The translations under genes were made by a program, and so were the position numbers. Under the pieces are notes generated by a model. The model was given only the letters and a program-made list of their open reading frames with translations, did no database searches and was not told where the DNA came from. A stretch of 64,000 nt of DNA from Chrysomallon squamiferum (taxonomy: Eukaryota; Mollusca; Gastropoda; Neomphalida; Peltospiridae): positions 29,893,059 to 29,957,058 of the forward strand of contig CM022672.1 of NCBI GenBank assembly GCA_012295275.1, in the 5' to 3' direction. Below are positions 12,166 to 31,429 of the stretch, piece after piece. The stretch's first letter is position 1; the number at the start of each line of letters is the position of its first letter.

Positions 12166-12456
12166 TGGTGATTTTGTTGTCAGTATAGATGTGTGCCGTG
12201 TTATGCCGTCTATGTCGTTCTCTGATACATTAGCTGTATGTTTTATTACCTCTTTTCATAAGGCACGTGCTTTTCAGTTTTTCGTGCATTCTCATTATAA
12301 CCGTAGATCATTATTCTTCAAAAACTGTTGCTACGTTTGGGCTTTGTGTTTTGCATTGATTACATTTCAGTTAACTTAGCAGTTTTTCTAAAATTTCATT
12401 TATGCAGTCTAAAATATATTTTTGCCATGTTTCTATACACACAAACACATACACAC

Positions 12457-13040
<584 letters not shown>

Positions 13041-13209
13041 CTGTAAAAATACTAAAAGTGAAAGAGCATGTTCTGTTTATTGTGAAATACTTTTGTCTTG
13101 ATGATTTATCAGACTGTTTGGCATAATCTCTCTTAGCAACTATTGAACTCAGGTGAAGGCAAAAGCTTATACGTGCTCCTGAACCTGTGTACTGGATATG
13201 TGTTATACG
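13041..13209 (+). promoter_or_regulatory. Conserved 5' flank of copy B; possible 5' UTR exon
   Basis: Conserved with units 1 and 3 and ending in ATACG followed by GTACGT at 13210. The predicted start codon of copy B lies right after a splice acceptor about 880 bases downstream, so a non-coding first exon is expected around here. Transcription start not identified. Confidence 0.3.
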
Positions 13210-13217
13210 GTACGTCA

Positions 13218-13220
<3 letters not shown>

Positions 13221-13316
<96 letters not shown>

Positions 13317-13366
13317 GTATATCTATATCTATCTATCTATATATATATATATATATATATATATGT

Positions 13367-13405
<39 letters not shown>

Positions 13406-13430
13406 TTCGTTCACTTATTTGTTATTATTT
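13221..13430. repeat. (CT)n-(AT)n-(TTTA)n compound repeat
   Basis: CT repeat to about 13316, then ATCT/AT, then TTTA. It sits in the presumed first intron of copy B. A second CT run occupies 13957-14012. Everything between is T-rich without coding content. Confidence 0.9.
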
Positions 13431-13952
13431 ATTTAACTAGATGTTTATTATCATCATTGTTGATTTTCTTGTTTTATTTAATTATCTCTGGTTCCTTTTT
13501 CCTTCATTTTCCTCTTGCTTTCTTGTTTTTCTTTTGTGTTTTGTGGAGTTTTTTTTTTTTTTTTTTTTGTTGTTGTTGTGTTTGTTTTTATTTTATTTTA
13601 CTTCTGTATTTATATATTTTTCTTCAGTTAATTTTCTTCCATTTATTTATTTATCTATTTATCTGTCTGACTGTCTATCTATCTATCTATTTATTTATTA
13701 TTTATTTATCTTTTTCGTATCGTTAATTTTTATTTCTTTTTGTACTTTGTGAAGTTTTTTGTTGTGTTGGTTTATATTTTATTTTACTTCTGTATTTATA
13801 TATTTCTCTTCCTTTAATTTTCTTCCATTTATTTATTGATTTATCTTTTTTCTTATCGTTCATTTTTGTTTCTTTTCGTAATTAAAACTAATTTAGCTTA
13901 TTTATATTTATTTTATTAGAGAATTTCTTCAATTTTTTAAAATGGTATTCTG

Positions 13953-14016
<64 letters not shown>

Positions 14017-14093
14017 CCACTTTAAAATATTTATGGTTGTGTCTACATTGACCGTATATTTCAGAAATGAAACTGTTTTAATATTCGTTACAG

Positions 14094-20106
<6,013 letters not shown>

Positions 20107-21300
20107 ACTTGTCAGTGAAACTGAATAAGAAATCAGAACTTTTCACTCGATGTTTTTGGTAATCTTTTCAGTCTTTGATCGAAGCTTTTTGTGGAATTGT
20201 GCGAAATTTTGTTTCACTGATTTTCATGTTTCAACTTTTATTGTCAGCAAATACTTTTGTTTATTTATTTATATATCTTTTTATTTATTCATGTTTAACT
20301 CTTCCTTAAAATAGCTTTGCGAGTCTAACCATCTCTTTAGAATAATTCTGAATGTTCGTTTCTTCATAAAACTTTATAAGGTTGTAAAAGTAAATTACTT
20401 AATTAAAAGATAAATATTAAATAACTAAAATTTAAATGTTATATATTCTACCACAACACAGATCGTGTATAATATCAGTAGATATGCTGTAAGAACTCGT
20501 TTATTTCACAAAATTCACTGTAATTCATTAGTGTTGAAGACATTACGAACTATAACGACGATAAAATCTCGACAAACTTTTCAAAACGTGCCTGTCATAC
20601 TAAATTATTCATACACTTTATACATTTTCTATATTTCACTTATAACTAACATATCGATCCGTACTCATTTATATTCGCATCATTTGCTAGCCCGAGTATC
20701 CTCTGGCGGAGAACAGCTCAGGCGGACATTGCTGGTTCTCCGCCAGAGATAAGTCTTTATCCTTTTTTGTCAGATTTTTGTTAACAATATGACTAACACC
20801 GATTCGACCACTATGTTTTCCTTTTACATTCCTCTAGATTAGTCATCTTCTAGTTCGCTGCTACCATAAAAAGTAACATGCAGTCGTACATGTTACAAAG
20901 TACTAGAAAAAACATGAGATTTCTGTCATGACCGAGGTTGATTCAAACATGTCCGAATATTTCCGAATCGGTGATTTATGATAGGTTTCTATTTGGCAAA
21001 ACCGGATTTATGCACGACTTACTTCGGTTTTCCTGTCGGTTTTCACGACAGAAAACTATTCTTTATAATATCTTTACAAACTCATCAAACGACGTTCAAT
21101 ATAATCATTAATATACAATTAATAATGTCTTGTGCTTCAATTAATTCATTTTATAATGCCTATGGAGGAATGTGATGCATTACCAAGTAGGACAAATAAG
21201 ATCACGTGAACTATTTTCGGAAATTCCCTTTCGAAACTGTTTTTTTTTACAAAACAAACCTTTGCTAATAATTTTACTGGCCTATTCATAGTGTTTGATA
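20107..21300 (+). other. 3' flank of copy B up to the gap
   Basis: Homologous to 24875-26090 and 40828-42010. At 20389-20394 the shared AATAAA reads AGTAAA, so copy B lacks the poly(A) signal present in A, C and D; an ATTAAA at 20402 may substitute. The short ORF 20978-21175 recurs after C and D only because the flanks are nearly identical. Confidence 0.5.
20701..20748. repeat. Inverted repeat (hairpin), copy B 3' flank
   Basis: Arms CTCTGGCGGAGAAC (20701-20714) and GTTCTCCGCCAGAG (20735-20748) are perfectly complementary over 14 bp with a 20-nt loop. GC-rich in an AT-rich setting. Same arms occur after copies C and D. Confidence 0.9.
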
Positions 21301-21500
21301 NNNNNNNNNNNNNNNNNNNNNNNNNNNNNNNNNNNNNNNNNNNNNNNNNNNNNNNNNNNNNNNNNNNNNNNNNNNNNNNNNNNNNNNNNNNNNNNNNNNN
21401 NNNNNNNNNNNNNNNNNNNNNNNNNNNNNNNNNNNNNNNNNNNNNNNNNNNNNNNNNNNNNNNNNNNNNNNNNNNNNNNNNNNNNNNNNNNNNNNNNNNN
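21301..21500. other. Assembly gap (200 N)
   Basis: The left side ends in the copy B 3' flank (equivalent to about 26093 after copy C). The right side starts inside intron 2 of copy C (equivalent to about 16600 in copy B). Round length suggests a placeholder. The missing sequence should include exons 1 and 2 of copy C. Confidence 0.9.
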
Positions 21501-21960
21501 CTCTGTATCGAAAATATTCGCAAATCCGATTCGATTTTCGGAAAATTGTGTAATCAGACAACGACATTAACATTGCTTTTGACGTGCACGTAGAAAATAC
21601 ACAGCGACAGTATTGAAGCTTAATGTTCTTGCTTTAACAAAATTGTAAAAGTTTATGTGGTTTGCAGTATGCAACAAAGGTAAAATATTTCTTACACGCA
21701 ACAGAATACTGCCATTTCTAAAATCTTGATTGAACATTTTCTTTTACCACAATTTTACAAAGACTTCGTACTAATCCAGTGTAAATTGTTATTGTTGTTG
21801 TTCTTGTTGTTATGATTATTATTATTGTTGTTGTTCTCACTGTTGTTTTTATTGTTGATGACGATGATGTTGATTTTAAATCTTTTATTTATTTATTTAT
21901 TTATGTATGTATTAGTTAAATTAGTATTATAAATATTAGTATTGTTGTTCTTGTTGTTGA

Positions 21961-22024
<64 letters not shown>

Positions 22025-22162
22025 TATTATTATCATCATCACCATCGTTATTACTATTATTATTATTTATATATTTACTTATTTATTTATTATCATAGTC
22101 ATCATTATATTACTATTATTATTTTTATATTATTATGATTACTACTATTATTATTATTGTTG

Positions 22163-22215
<53 letters not shown>

Positions 22216-22250
22216 TATTTTTATTAGATATTGATTTATTTATTATTCAG

Positions 22251-22465
22251 AGATGGTGATATATGGTTCGGACTGTACTATGACGTAGATCAAGCTAATT
22301 ACAGCTGGACGGACTGTACTGACCTGGGAAGCTTTACGAACTGGCACACATCTGAACCAGACTTTATAGAAGAAGACAGATGCATACGAATACACACAGA
22401 CACGTTGAAATGGAGAACGCGGTCTTGTAAACGTCAACACCACTACATCTGCGAAGTGCCTCTAG
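22251..22465 (+). CDS. Copy C exon 3: C-terminal half of CTLD
   Basis: Differs from copy B by a handful of residues (for example YYDVD for YYGVD, CTDL for CTEL). Acceptor TTATTCAG, donor GTGTGT. Confidence 0.9.
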
Positions 22466-23849
22466 GTGTGTACCAACAACAAAAACAAAACAACCACGAC
22501 ATCATAATAGTAGTAGTAGTAAGAGTAGTAGATGTAGCTGTAGTTGTAGTGGTAGTTGTTGTTGTTACCAACAATAGTAATAGCATCCAGGGCAGTAACT
22601 CTAATCTTGCTTTGTTTAGTATAAGAAGCCACAGCAGTTTTATTAGTACTGAAACTACAATAGAACAATAATAGCTTATACTCTCGTTTTCTTTAATAGT
22701 TTGGCTTTATCATTAATACATAGCAGTACTGGTAGAAGTATTAGTTGTAGTAGTAGTAGTAGTAGTTGTTGTTGTTGTTGTTGTAGCGGTAGCAGTAGCA
22801 GTCATAGTCATGGTAGTTTTATTAATGGTACAAGTAGTAGATAACGTTTATATCTGTAACTGTAGTTCTTTTGTTGTTGTTTTTCAGATTCTTGCTGGTT
22901 TGATGCTTACACACACAAAACTTTAACCGGATATTTAGTTTATATAGGATTAACCGACTTGCCCTGGTGTAAGGATGTCTGTCTGACATTAGATGAGACA
23001 AGCAGAGAGTGCGTGGCCTTCACCTTCACGGAGAAAGCCGAGTGTCTCCTTTTAATGGAAAACAAAGTTTACGTAGAGAACAACATTCCTAGCATGGAAT
23101 TCAAGAAGAGAGCGACAACATCAGTAAAGCGTTGTTATCTATGTAAGTTCGACTTTTGTTATAGATGCGTGACTTTTAGCATTAAATTATCAATTCTTTT
23201 GTAATAATGCACCACTTTATTACTATCATAGTTCTGCATCCTATAGCAAAGGACAGAGATTTCTTGCATTCAGTTTCTTTATCAAAAATTTTGTTCATTA
23301 CACATTAACGTTACTGGAAATACAATGTTGCTTCTACCTTTCAAAACCTGAAAGAAAAAAATACATGTTTGTTTATAATGTGAATACTACCGATCTTCCT
23401 CACACACACACACACACACACACACTCACGCACACTCTCACTCACGCACAGACACAGACAAGGACACACACACACACAGGCACACGCCCACAAAAACACA
23501 CACATATATACACACTCACTTAATTCCGCTTGGTCAAAACTCGCCAATAAGGTAGGCCAGCTGTATTTGTGTTCCGACGTAGAAACTGTTGTTGTACCTG
23601 TAATTCTTAAAAGTACACTGTCAGCCTTTACACATGAATACTAATATATACGTACATACGTGCATGCATACATACATACATACATAATATATATATATAT
23701 ATATTCTCAAAACACACAACTCTAATAAACTTTGTTAACGAAATAATTAAACCAACAGTTATTTATAACAGGAATAACAGCAGCAGCAGTAAAGGAAACA
23801 TTAACAACAACAATATTAATACAATAATAATGATGATGACGGTGATGAT

Positions 23850-23888
<39 letters not shown>

Positions 23889-24874
23889 CGTACGTCAAAC
23901 GTTATTTGAATTAGATATCTACGTTTTCCAGATAACGTGATAAATGAGGTCACCAGTTACGTTGATTCATCCATAATTCCTCACATAAACTGTACAGCTC
24001 CGACTGGACCGATATCAGCTGCACCAACATCATCTATGACTATACAGGAATCATCGACGTTGCTGGAATGTTCTCCACTTGTATGTAGTTGTGAATCGTC
24101 GTACCTGTCATGTCCTGTTACTAAATATGTCACCACAGAGTTCTCTACCTTTATCCTAAGCTCAACGGAGTTATCTACCTCTGTTGAAATGTCAACGGAA
24201 TTACCGACTTTTGCCGTCTTTTCGACTGAGATAACTAACGTTCGTTACGAATCGCCCATATTCACTTCTTCACCGACCGTGATGTTTTCCTTTCTAGAAA
24301 CGTCGTCACAACTACTACACTGTCCAGGTGAGTTCCTGCTCAATGATTGTTTGCAGATATTTTATATTTTGCACACCAGCGAAATAACAAGCAGAAGAAA
24401 TGAAAACATTTAACCTTTTTCTTATTCAAAATATTTTAATGCCTAACTGAAAAATTATAAGTTTGGAACTTCACAGTAGTAATTGAAAATAAATAAATAA
24501 ATAAATAAATAAACAGTATTAGTATTTCATATCTCTCTCTCTCTCTTCATTGGTATATTGGCTCACTGATTTGTTCTCGGTCTTAATGATACGATGTATT
24601 TTCAGAATGTCTGTGCAACAGTTCTACACCCGTGTTTCACGGAGAGAACGACACATCGATGTACACCAGTAAACTTGCCTTGAACAAAACCTCGCTTTCG
24701 TCCCATCGCCGGAAGCTGACGTCAGCAGATGACCGAAGACCAAGTTCAGTTATGATCGGCTCAGTCGGATGTGCTTTTATTGCTGCAGTTTTCTCCTTAC
24801 TTGTTCTGTTAGACTGCAACAACCTGATACGAATTATTTACAACGTGTTTCCTAAAAACGACCCTCAGCCATAA
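22251..24874 (+). CDS. Receptor copy C: CTLD-PAN-stalk-TM protein, 5' exons lost in gap
   Basis: Four exons (22251-22465, 22888-23142, 23932-24327, 24606-24874) correspond one-to-one to exons 3-6 of copy B, with the same lengths (215, 255, 396, 269) and phases, and no internal stops. The CTLD half reads W-F-G-L-Y-Y-D and keeps EPD; the PAN domain, stalk and TM/tail follow. The gene is partial in this assembly but intact where visible; exons 1 and 2 are expected within the gap. AATAAA at 25161-25166 is the likely poly(A) signal. Confidence 0.8.
22888..23142 (+). CDS. Copy C exon 4: PAN/apple-like domain
   Basis: Six cysteines kept; has LPWCKDVC where B has LPGCKNIC, and KVYVENNIP where B has NVYVDNNVP. 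Confidence 0.85.
23932..24327 (+). CDS. Copy C exon 5: stalk
   Basis: 132 codons, same length as copy B; includes C-S-C-E-S-S and the S-T-E-L repeats. Donor CCAG/GTGAGT. Confidence 0.85.
24606..24874 (+). CDS. Copy C exon 6: TM helix and tail
   Basis: Nearly identical to copy B exon 6; tail ends FPKNDPQP with IIYNVF retained. Confidence 0.9.
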
Positions 24875-25160
24875 ACTTGTCAGTTAAACTGTATAAGAAA
24901 TCAGAACTTTTCACTCGATGTTTTTAGTAATCTTTCCAGTCTTGGATCGAAGCTTTTTGTGGAATTGTGCGAAATTTTGTTTCACTGATTTTCAAGTTTC
25001 AACTTTTATTGTCAGCAAATACTTTTGCTTATTTATTTATTTATTTATCTTTTTATTTATTCATGTTTAACTCATTCTTAAAATAACTTTGCGAGTCTAA
25101 CCATCTCTTTAGAATAATTCTGAATGTTCGTTTCTTCATAAAACTATATAAGGTTGTAAA

Positions 25161-25166
25161 AATAAA
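25161..25166 (+). promoter_or_regulatory. Candidate poly(A) signal AATAAA, copy C
   Basis: First canonical AATAAA after the stop (about 290 bases), at the same aligned position as 5091 (A) and 41092 (D). Confidence 0.5.
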
Positions 25167-25473
25167 TTACTTAATTAAAAAGTAAATAACAAAAAACTAA
25201 AAATTAAATGTTATATATTCTACCACAACACAGATCGTGTACAGTATCAGTAGATATGCTGTAAGAACTCGTATATTTCACAAAATTCACTGTCATTCAC
25301 TAGTGTTGAAGACATTACGAACTATAATCGCGACAAACTCTCGACAAACTTTTCAAAACGTGCCTGTCATACTAAATTATTCATACACTTTATATATTTA
25401 CTATATTTCACCTATAACTAACATATCGATCCGTAGTCATTTATATTCGCATCATTTGCTAGTCCGAGTATCC

Positions 25474-25531
25474 TCTGGCGGAGAACAGCTCAGACGGACA
25501 TTTTTCTGGGTATCGCTGGTTCTCCGCCAGA
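25474..25531. repeat. Inverted repeat (hairpin), copy C 3' flank
   Basis: Arms TCTGGCGGAGAAC (25474-25486) and GTTCTCCGCCAGA (25519-25531), 13 bp perfect, 32-nt loop. The loop is 12 nt longer than in copy B. Confidence 0.9.
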
Positions 25532-26170
25532 TAGAAATCTTTATCCTTTTTTTTGTCAGATTTTTGTCAACAATATGGCTACCACCGATTCGACCACTAT
25601 GTTTTCGTTTTACATTCCTCTAGATTAGTCGTTTTAGATTTCGCTGCTACCATAAAAAGTAATATGCAGTCATACATGTTAAAAAGTACTAGAAGAAACA
25701 TGACATTTCTGTGATGACCGAGGTTGATTCAATCATGTTCGAATATTTCCGAATCGGTGATTTATGATAGGTTTCTATTTGTCAAAACCGGATTTATGCA
25801 CGACTTACTTCGGTCTTCCTGTCGGTTTTCACGACAGAAAACTATCCTTTATAATATCCTTACAAACTCATCAAACCAAGTTCAATATAATCATTAATAT
25901 ACACTTAATAATATCTTGTGCTTCAATTAATTCATTTTATAATGCCGATCGAGGAATGTGATGCATTACTAAGTAGGAGAAATAAGATCACGTGAACTAT
26001 TTTCAGAATTCCCTTTCGAATCTGTTTTTTTTTTTACAAAACAAACTTTAGCTAATAATTTTACTGGCTTATTCATAGTGTTTCATAGGATAGATGTTTT
26101 TGTTTAGTGTGGGTTTATTTTTTATTCTCTTTTTATTTATTAATTTTTGTATTATTATTATTGTTTTTTT

Positions 26171-26201
<31 letters not shown>

Positions 26202-26880
26202 TTATTATTATTATTTAGTTGTTTTTTTTATATTTATTTTTGTTATTGTTGGAGTTTTTTTGTTTTTTTTAGTGTATGTGGTTTTTGTTTTGGGTTGTAT
26301 TATATAATTTAAAGTGTACATGAAGAAAATTCAGACTTTAAATTACTTTATATATTTAAACTGTTAATTGTCTTTGTATAAACTTTCTGGTTTATATATT
26401 CAAGTGAGACGTGGAAGACTATCTGAAATTCAAGTCTGTTCTTAGAAACTTTTGAGCGGCATTGTACTTTGTGGTCTATTATGTAACTAGTAAAATGTAA
26501 CTAGCGAAAATAAGGCACATGTTTCGAAAAAACATCTGCAGACAATATGTTTGCGTTATTGACATCAGAAAGTGTAGCATACTAGTAACTCGGTTTTAAA
26601 ATATATATCTAAACATAAATTTGTTTTGTGTCAGAAATGTCGACTTGTTGTGGTGTCCACGAAACGAAAACGCGATCCAGAGTATTCCATAGAGCGAGGC
26701 ATGTTCTGTGAACAAGCAATGGTTACAAACGCGTTTTCAATTTTTCTTTGACGTCATTTCATGACGTAATGAAAAAGCCTAAGTATTTCGAACCTGAAAG
26801 TTGTTTGTTAGGGGTTGGAAATAATATAAAATTAACGGTAATATGACAATAACAACAGCAGCAGCAAGAGTAATAACAAC
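25532..26880. other. Copy C 3' flank and AT-rich spacer
   Basis: Matches 41463-42610 after copy D, including a T/ATT-rich stretch at 26100-26310. From about 26790 it instead matches unit 1 at 5330, leading into the ATT tract. No gene recognised. Confidence 0.5.
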
Positions 26881-26883
26881 AAC

Positions 26884-26946
<63 letters not shown>
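26884..26946. repeat. (ATT)n microsatellite
   Basis: Trinucleotide run at the same relative place as 5404-5507. Confidence 0.9.
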
Positions 26947-26947
<1 letters not shown>

Positions 26948-27054
26948 CATCATTTTCATAAAAGCAAGAGCAGATGGAGAATTTAAAAACCAGGATTGAT
27001 GAGATTGGTACAAAATAACAGAGGAGATTCCTTTGTTCTCTTCACCATTAAAGG

Positions 27055-27540
27055 TAGCATCAGGTAAGAATTAATGTTGGGGACTTGCATAGGATTAGGT
27101 TCAGAAGTTGAGCTAGTGTTAGGGTTAAGGTTAGATTTAGGGTTAACCTTAGAGCGAGAGTTATCTAAATTTTAATACGAGTGTTATGATAAAGTCGAAA
27201 ATAATTTGAGGGTCTCGATTGGAAGTACCGTGAGGGTAAGAATTAATGTCTGGGACTTGCGTTGAATTAGGTTTAGAATTTGAGATTGGGATAGGATTAG
27301 GGTTAGGGTTAGGGTTAGGGTTAAGACTAGAGTGAGGGTTATTTAAATTTTATTACGAGAGTTATGATAATGATCACAATAATTTTAAGGTCACAATTGG
27401 ATGTAGCATTCGGGTAGCATCAAATTATTTTGGATAGTATTATAACACTCGTAATACAATTTAGATAACCATATCTCTAAGACTAACCCAAACCCTAACC
27501 CTAACCCTAACCCTAGCTCTAACTCAACTTCTAACCCAAG
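27055..27540. repeat. Short telomere-type satellite at the unit 2/3 border
   Basis: GGGTTA orientation on the plus strand to about 27340, then CCCTAA orientation from about 27480, with the same interspersed spacer (TTATGATAATG, TATTATAACACTCG) as the 3.8-kb array. A contracted version of 5630-9470. Confidence 0.85.
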
Positions 27541-27724
27541 TATTATGCAATAAAACATTGTAGCAAGCGAAAACTCTGAAAATTAAAAGCCGTTAAATGG
27601 TGACATCGTCTAGAAAAGTAAAATAATAACAAAACATGAAATAAAATAAAATAAAACAAAATTAAACAAAATTGAACAAAAATAAAATAAAACAAAATCT
27701 TGATAACAGATTAGAAACGATTAC

Positions 27725-27821
27725 CTGTAATAACAGAATCCAAACCTAAGTAAAGTGTATCAGAATAGATTTCATCTATTCCGGTATATTGCAGTATGCA
27801 GCACACTACTATCATGAACAT
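27725..27821 (-). other. Possible orphan signal-peptide-like exon
   Basis: Minus strand: ATG at 27821 opens a hydrophobic run (MFMIVVCCILQYTG), stays open for 32 codons and ends TTACAG/GTAATC, a phase-1 donor shape like receptor exon 1. It lies in the 260-base segment missing from unit 2. No following exon was found on that strand, and no similarity to receptor leaders is evident. Could be chance. Confidence 0.2.
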
Positions 27822-27959
27822 TTTATAATCCACTGAAAAGGTTATTGCTGGTGCAGAGGTGAGATTCAAACGATATCTAAAAATGGTTTCCACAAACTCA
27901 CTCCAGTACAGCATGCTTGAAATATCGCTAAACGATTCAGTCGTAGGAACGGTACTCGG

Positions 27960-28600
27960 TCGTTAAGTGTGAAGTGTCTCCAAAGTAGAAATAAACGAAT
28001 GAAATAAAGCGGAAGCTAACTCCGTAATGTGTACAAAACGCACAGAAGATCATATCCGTTAAAGCAACAATTTATTCAGTTTGATTTCGTTTTCAGGTTT
28101 TATGGTTGACAGTGTTTTCTCTGAGGCCCGTGATACACGTGTATTGTCGGTCATTCCAGAAACGTTTGCTATCTAATTGCGGAAAGTCGACAAAAATTAA
28201 ACTGTTGACATGAGATTTGACGTCACAGTTAAAGCTATCAGTCTGGAAGTTGGGCGAGTTTACACGAACAATACAAGGTAATCTACAGAGTTGATGGTAA
28301 AGGCAAAACGTAGGCTTTCTTTTCCATTTATCGTTGACGAAGTTATTTAGAGCAATTCTCTAAACTGAAGGCAGCTAAAATTTCATGTTACAGCAGTATT
28401 GCATTGTTAATATCTAAGTGAATGAGAGAAAGACGTTTTGCAATACGGGCATTTTGAGAAATTTTCACAAACTGTTTTTTGTTTTGCATTTTCAGGGGTT
28501 AGCGCGAACGCAGACCCCCACACTAAAAAATTACGTACTCGAGTTAAAAAACACAGTAATATTGGTCTGCGGGTCTGGCATCCAAAGCTGCAGACTGATT
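27960..28600. other. Spacer at the start of unit 3
   Basis: Homologous to 9500-10150. Short ORF 28418-28609 has no recognised domain. Nothing else seen. Confidence 0.5.
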
Positions 28601-28605
28601 AATAC

Positions 28606-29150
28606 CTAATGTCGAAAGAGTCATTAATCGAGGCAACGACCCCTTCTAGACACCAGTGTTTTAAGAATTTTTCTCTTCTGCTGGGCCGTTCTAATGCCGC
28701 AAAGTATTCAGTTTCAACCCTTGATTATACTAAGTGTTTAAAAAGTGTCATTTCTTTTCATGGCTTATCTCCCTTTAATAATTTTCGTGTAGTCCAAATT
28801 ACCCTCATAGCTTTACTCCAGAGAAAAATCTCTAAATTCGAAGCATAGTTGCCAGGTTAGTGTTTAATTCCAAAAATCATTCTATATGGATTTAGTTTGA
28901 ACTAGGTGCCAAAAAGTTGTTTAAAAATGGGTTCAGTACATTTAATAAATGATGTAGTTTTGCAGTAGTTAAAAAAAGGCATGCAAGACCGAGTCCACCC
29001 CGTAGCACACTAGGCACTGTGGAATCGCCTCAATCTTCCAGTCATAAAGATGTTTTCTAACTGCAACACGATGTCTAATAATTTGATAAATTAAACCATA
29101 GTCATTATTTTCAATTAAGCCAGAGTTTAATGTCTGCCAATAAATCCGCC
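28606..29150 (-). repeat. LINE 3'-end relic, unit 3
   Basis: Same relic as at 10157-10695, with small indels. The plus-strand ORF 28609-28848 is antisense to it. Confidence 0.5.
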
Positions 29151-29506
29151 ATTTTACCAGTTTACAAGTGACGTCATGAGTTCACTTTCATGTTACAGTT
29201 TAAATGCGGTCATGACATTTACGTAAGTCAAAGCATCACGAAGCCGGAAATATATCGATCTCTTCTTGTTCGAACATCGTGTGAAAATAAATCACAATTT
29301 GTTTCCAATCGATAGTCTGTGTACAAACCCGTACATTCCATGACGTCAGTATTTTCAAAAGACAGGAACCGTAATTCATCATGGAACCTGTCGGTAATGA
29401 CCCCTGTATAAACGTGATTTCCAAGTCAAGGCAGATTAAACGGGGTAAATGGCGTGATTTTTGCAATAATTGTTCTGGAATTTGATTGCATTTATTATTA
29501 TTATTA

Positions 29507-29529
29507 AATACTAGTACTACTACTACTAG

Positions 29530-29577
<48 letters not shown>
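29507..29577. repeat. (CTA)n microsatellite
   Basis: CTA run matching 934-1016. Confidence 0.9.
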
Positions 29578-29714
29578 AACTATTATATGATGATTATTAT
29601 TACTAATATTATTATTATTCCCATTACAACTATCATTACTAGTATCACTGTTATTATTACTAATACTATTTTTATTATTACTATTGCTATAACAGCTATT
29701 AGTGGTGTTGGTGT

Positions 29715-30560
29715 TGTTACAGATTCTTATTGGTATGACCTGTACCCAGGTCAATCTGAAAGAGAAATTTGACTAGAAGAGTCACAGCGATCTTACCTGA
29801 TGTCAGACGCCTCGTCTCATGGATAACTTTACAGAAAATAATGCGTGGTCTTAATGGAAAATTCAGTAATTTCGGAAAATGTGAATGTTGCCCCACAGTT
29901 CTTCTGCTTGGACATGACTCGCCAGTATTCAGACCACAGCAACACGTTGCGTTGCTGATTCCAAGGAACGTTTTGAAGGATTCTGGCTGCAAAGGAGTCT
30001 GATAGTTTTATGCTAATGAATGACACAACGAGCTGCTGCTGGAATAATGGAAGGACAGTCGGGCTGATTCTGTTAAAAGTGACCACTAAAGACTTCACCT
30101 TTCCATACATTCCTCCCCACACCTTGACACACCCTCCACCACAAGGCACGACCTCCTGAACCGAACCAGTCGTCCCATTCGTTCTCTTCTTCTACGGTAA
30201 ACACGCCATCTTACATCAATTCTAAATAAACACAACTTGCTTTTATCAGTGAACAATACCCTCTGCCAGATGTTACGTCTGCAAACACCGGTCCTCAAGT
30301 TGCAGTGTCACTCTTGGTCTCCCTGTCCTTGTCTGTCTGATGCAGCTTTTCTCTTTAAGCTTTCAGCATAGTACGGGAACAAACAAAGATTCTTGTGACA
30401 AAGGCACAGACAGCCTTGTCCTGTGCCAGACCCACGGCTTGTTTGACGTTGTTACAGTTGTCATTCGTGGCAGACTTCGGGTGATTTTGTGGCCACTGTA
30501 GATATGTGATATGTGTGATATACCGTCTACGTCGACTTTGTACATTAGTTGCATGTGTCA
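29715..30560 (-). pseudogene. Decayed Tc1/mariner-like transposase, unit 3
   Basis: Minus-strand pieces: SGHKITRSL with TNKPWVWHRT-like context near 30360-30550, RVLFTDKSKLCLFRIDVRWRV at 30190-30260, PCGGGCVKVWGGMYGK and ARILQNV at 29930-30149. The VLFTDKS block includes the expected first catalytic Asp. Broken by frameshifts. Confidence 0.7.
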
Positions 30561-30758
30561 TTACTGATCTTCATAAGGCACGTGCGTGCTTTTCACTTTT
30601 TCGCCCATTCTCATCATAAACGGCGTGACGTAGATCATTATTCTTCAGTGATTGTTGTTACGTTTGGGCTTTGTGTTTTGGACTGATTAAATTTCATCTT
30701 GTTTTCTTTTTTTCTAAAATTTCATTTATGCAGTGGTAAAAGTTCTTCTGGCCATCTT

Positions 30759-30762
<4 letters not shown>

Positions 30763-30813
<51 letters not shown>
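30763..30813. repeat. (GT)n microsatellite
   Basis: GT run; unit 1 equivalent at 2181-2221. Confidence 0.95.
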
Positions 30814-30815
<2 letters not shown>

Positions 30816-31280
30816 ACATGTACACACACAAACACAGAGACACACAGAACTGTTGTCATAGCAACAAGAAAAAGATTAACACTATTATGGTTTTTGTTCT
30901 CACATCGACAGTATCTATTTATTACAATATTTTATAAACATCATTGAATTTCCATAAATCTTTATTATCATGTTTACTCGAACTGCAAATTTCTATAGCA
31001 TAGCATTATTGAACTATTTGAATTGAATGTACATGTAAGTTGTGAATGGATGAACAAATACAAAGCAGAAACTGACTAACACTGCTGTCTGACAGAGAGC
31101 AACCCAGAACAACTTGTACAAGCCGAGCGTAGGTAAAACATCGATGTAACGTATCACATAATTTGCATATAAAATATTTATCGCTGCTAATCAATAACGA
31201 AGAACTGTTCTCTGATTTTGTAACAAGTAATTACAAGACCATATATATTCATCAAAATTTATGAAAGAGACTATTTACAG

Positions 31281-31427
<147 letters not shown>

Positions 31428-31429
31428 CA

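Noticed and set aside
20978-21175. 65-residue ORF repeated after copies B, C and D
   Set aside because: Conserved only as part of near-identical 3' flanks. It has in-frame differences without a domain and no initiation or splice context.
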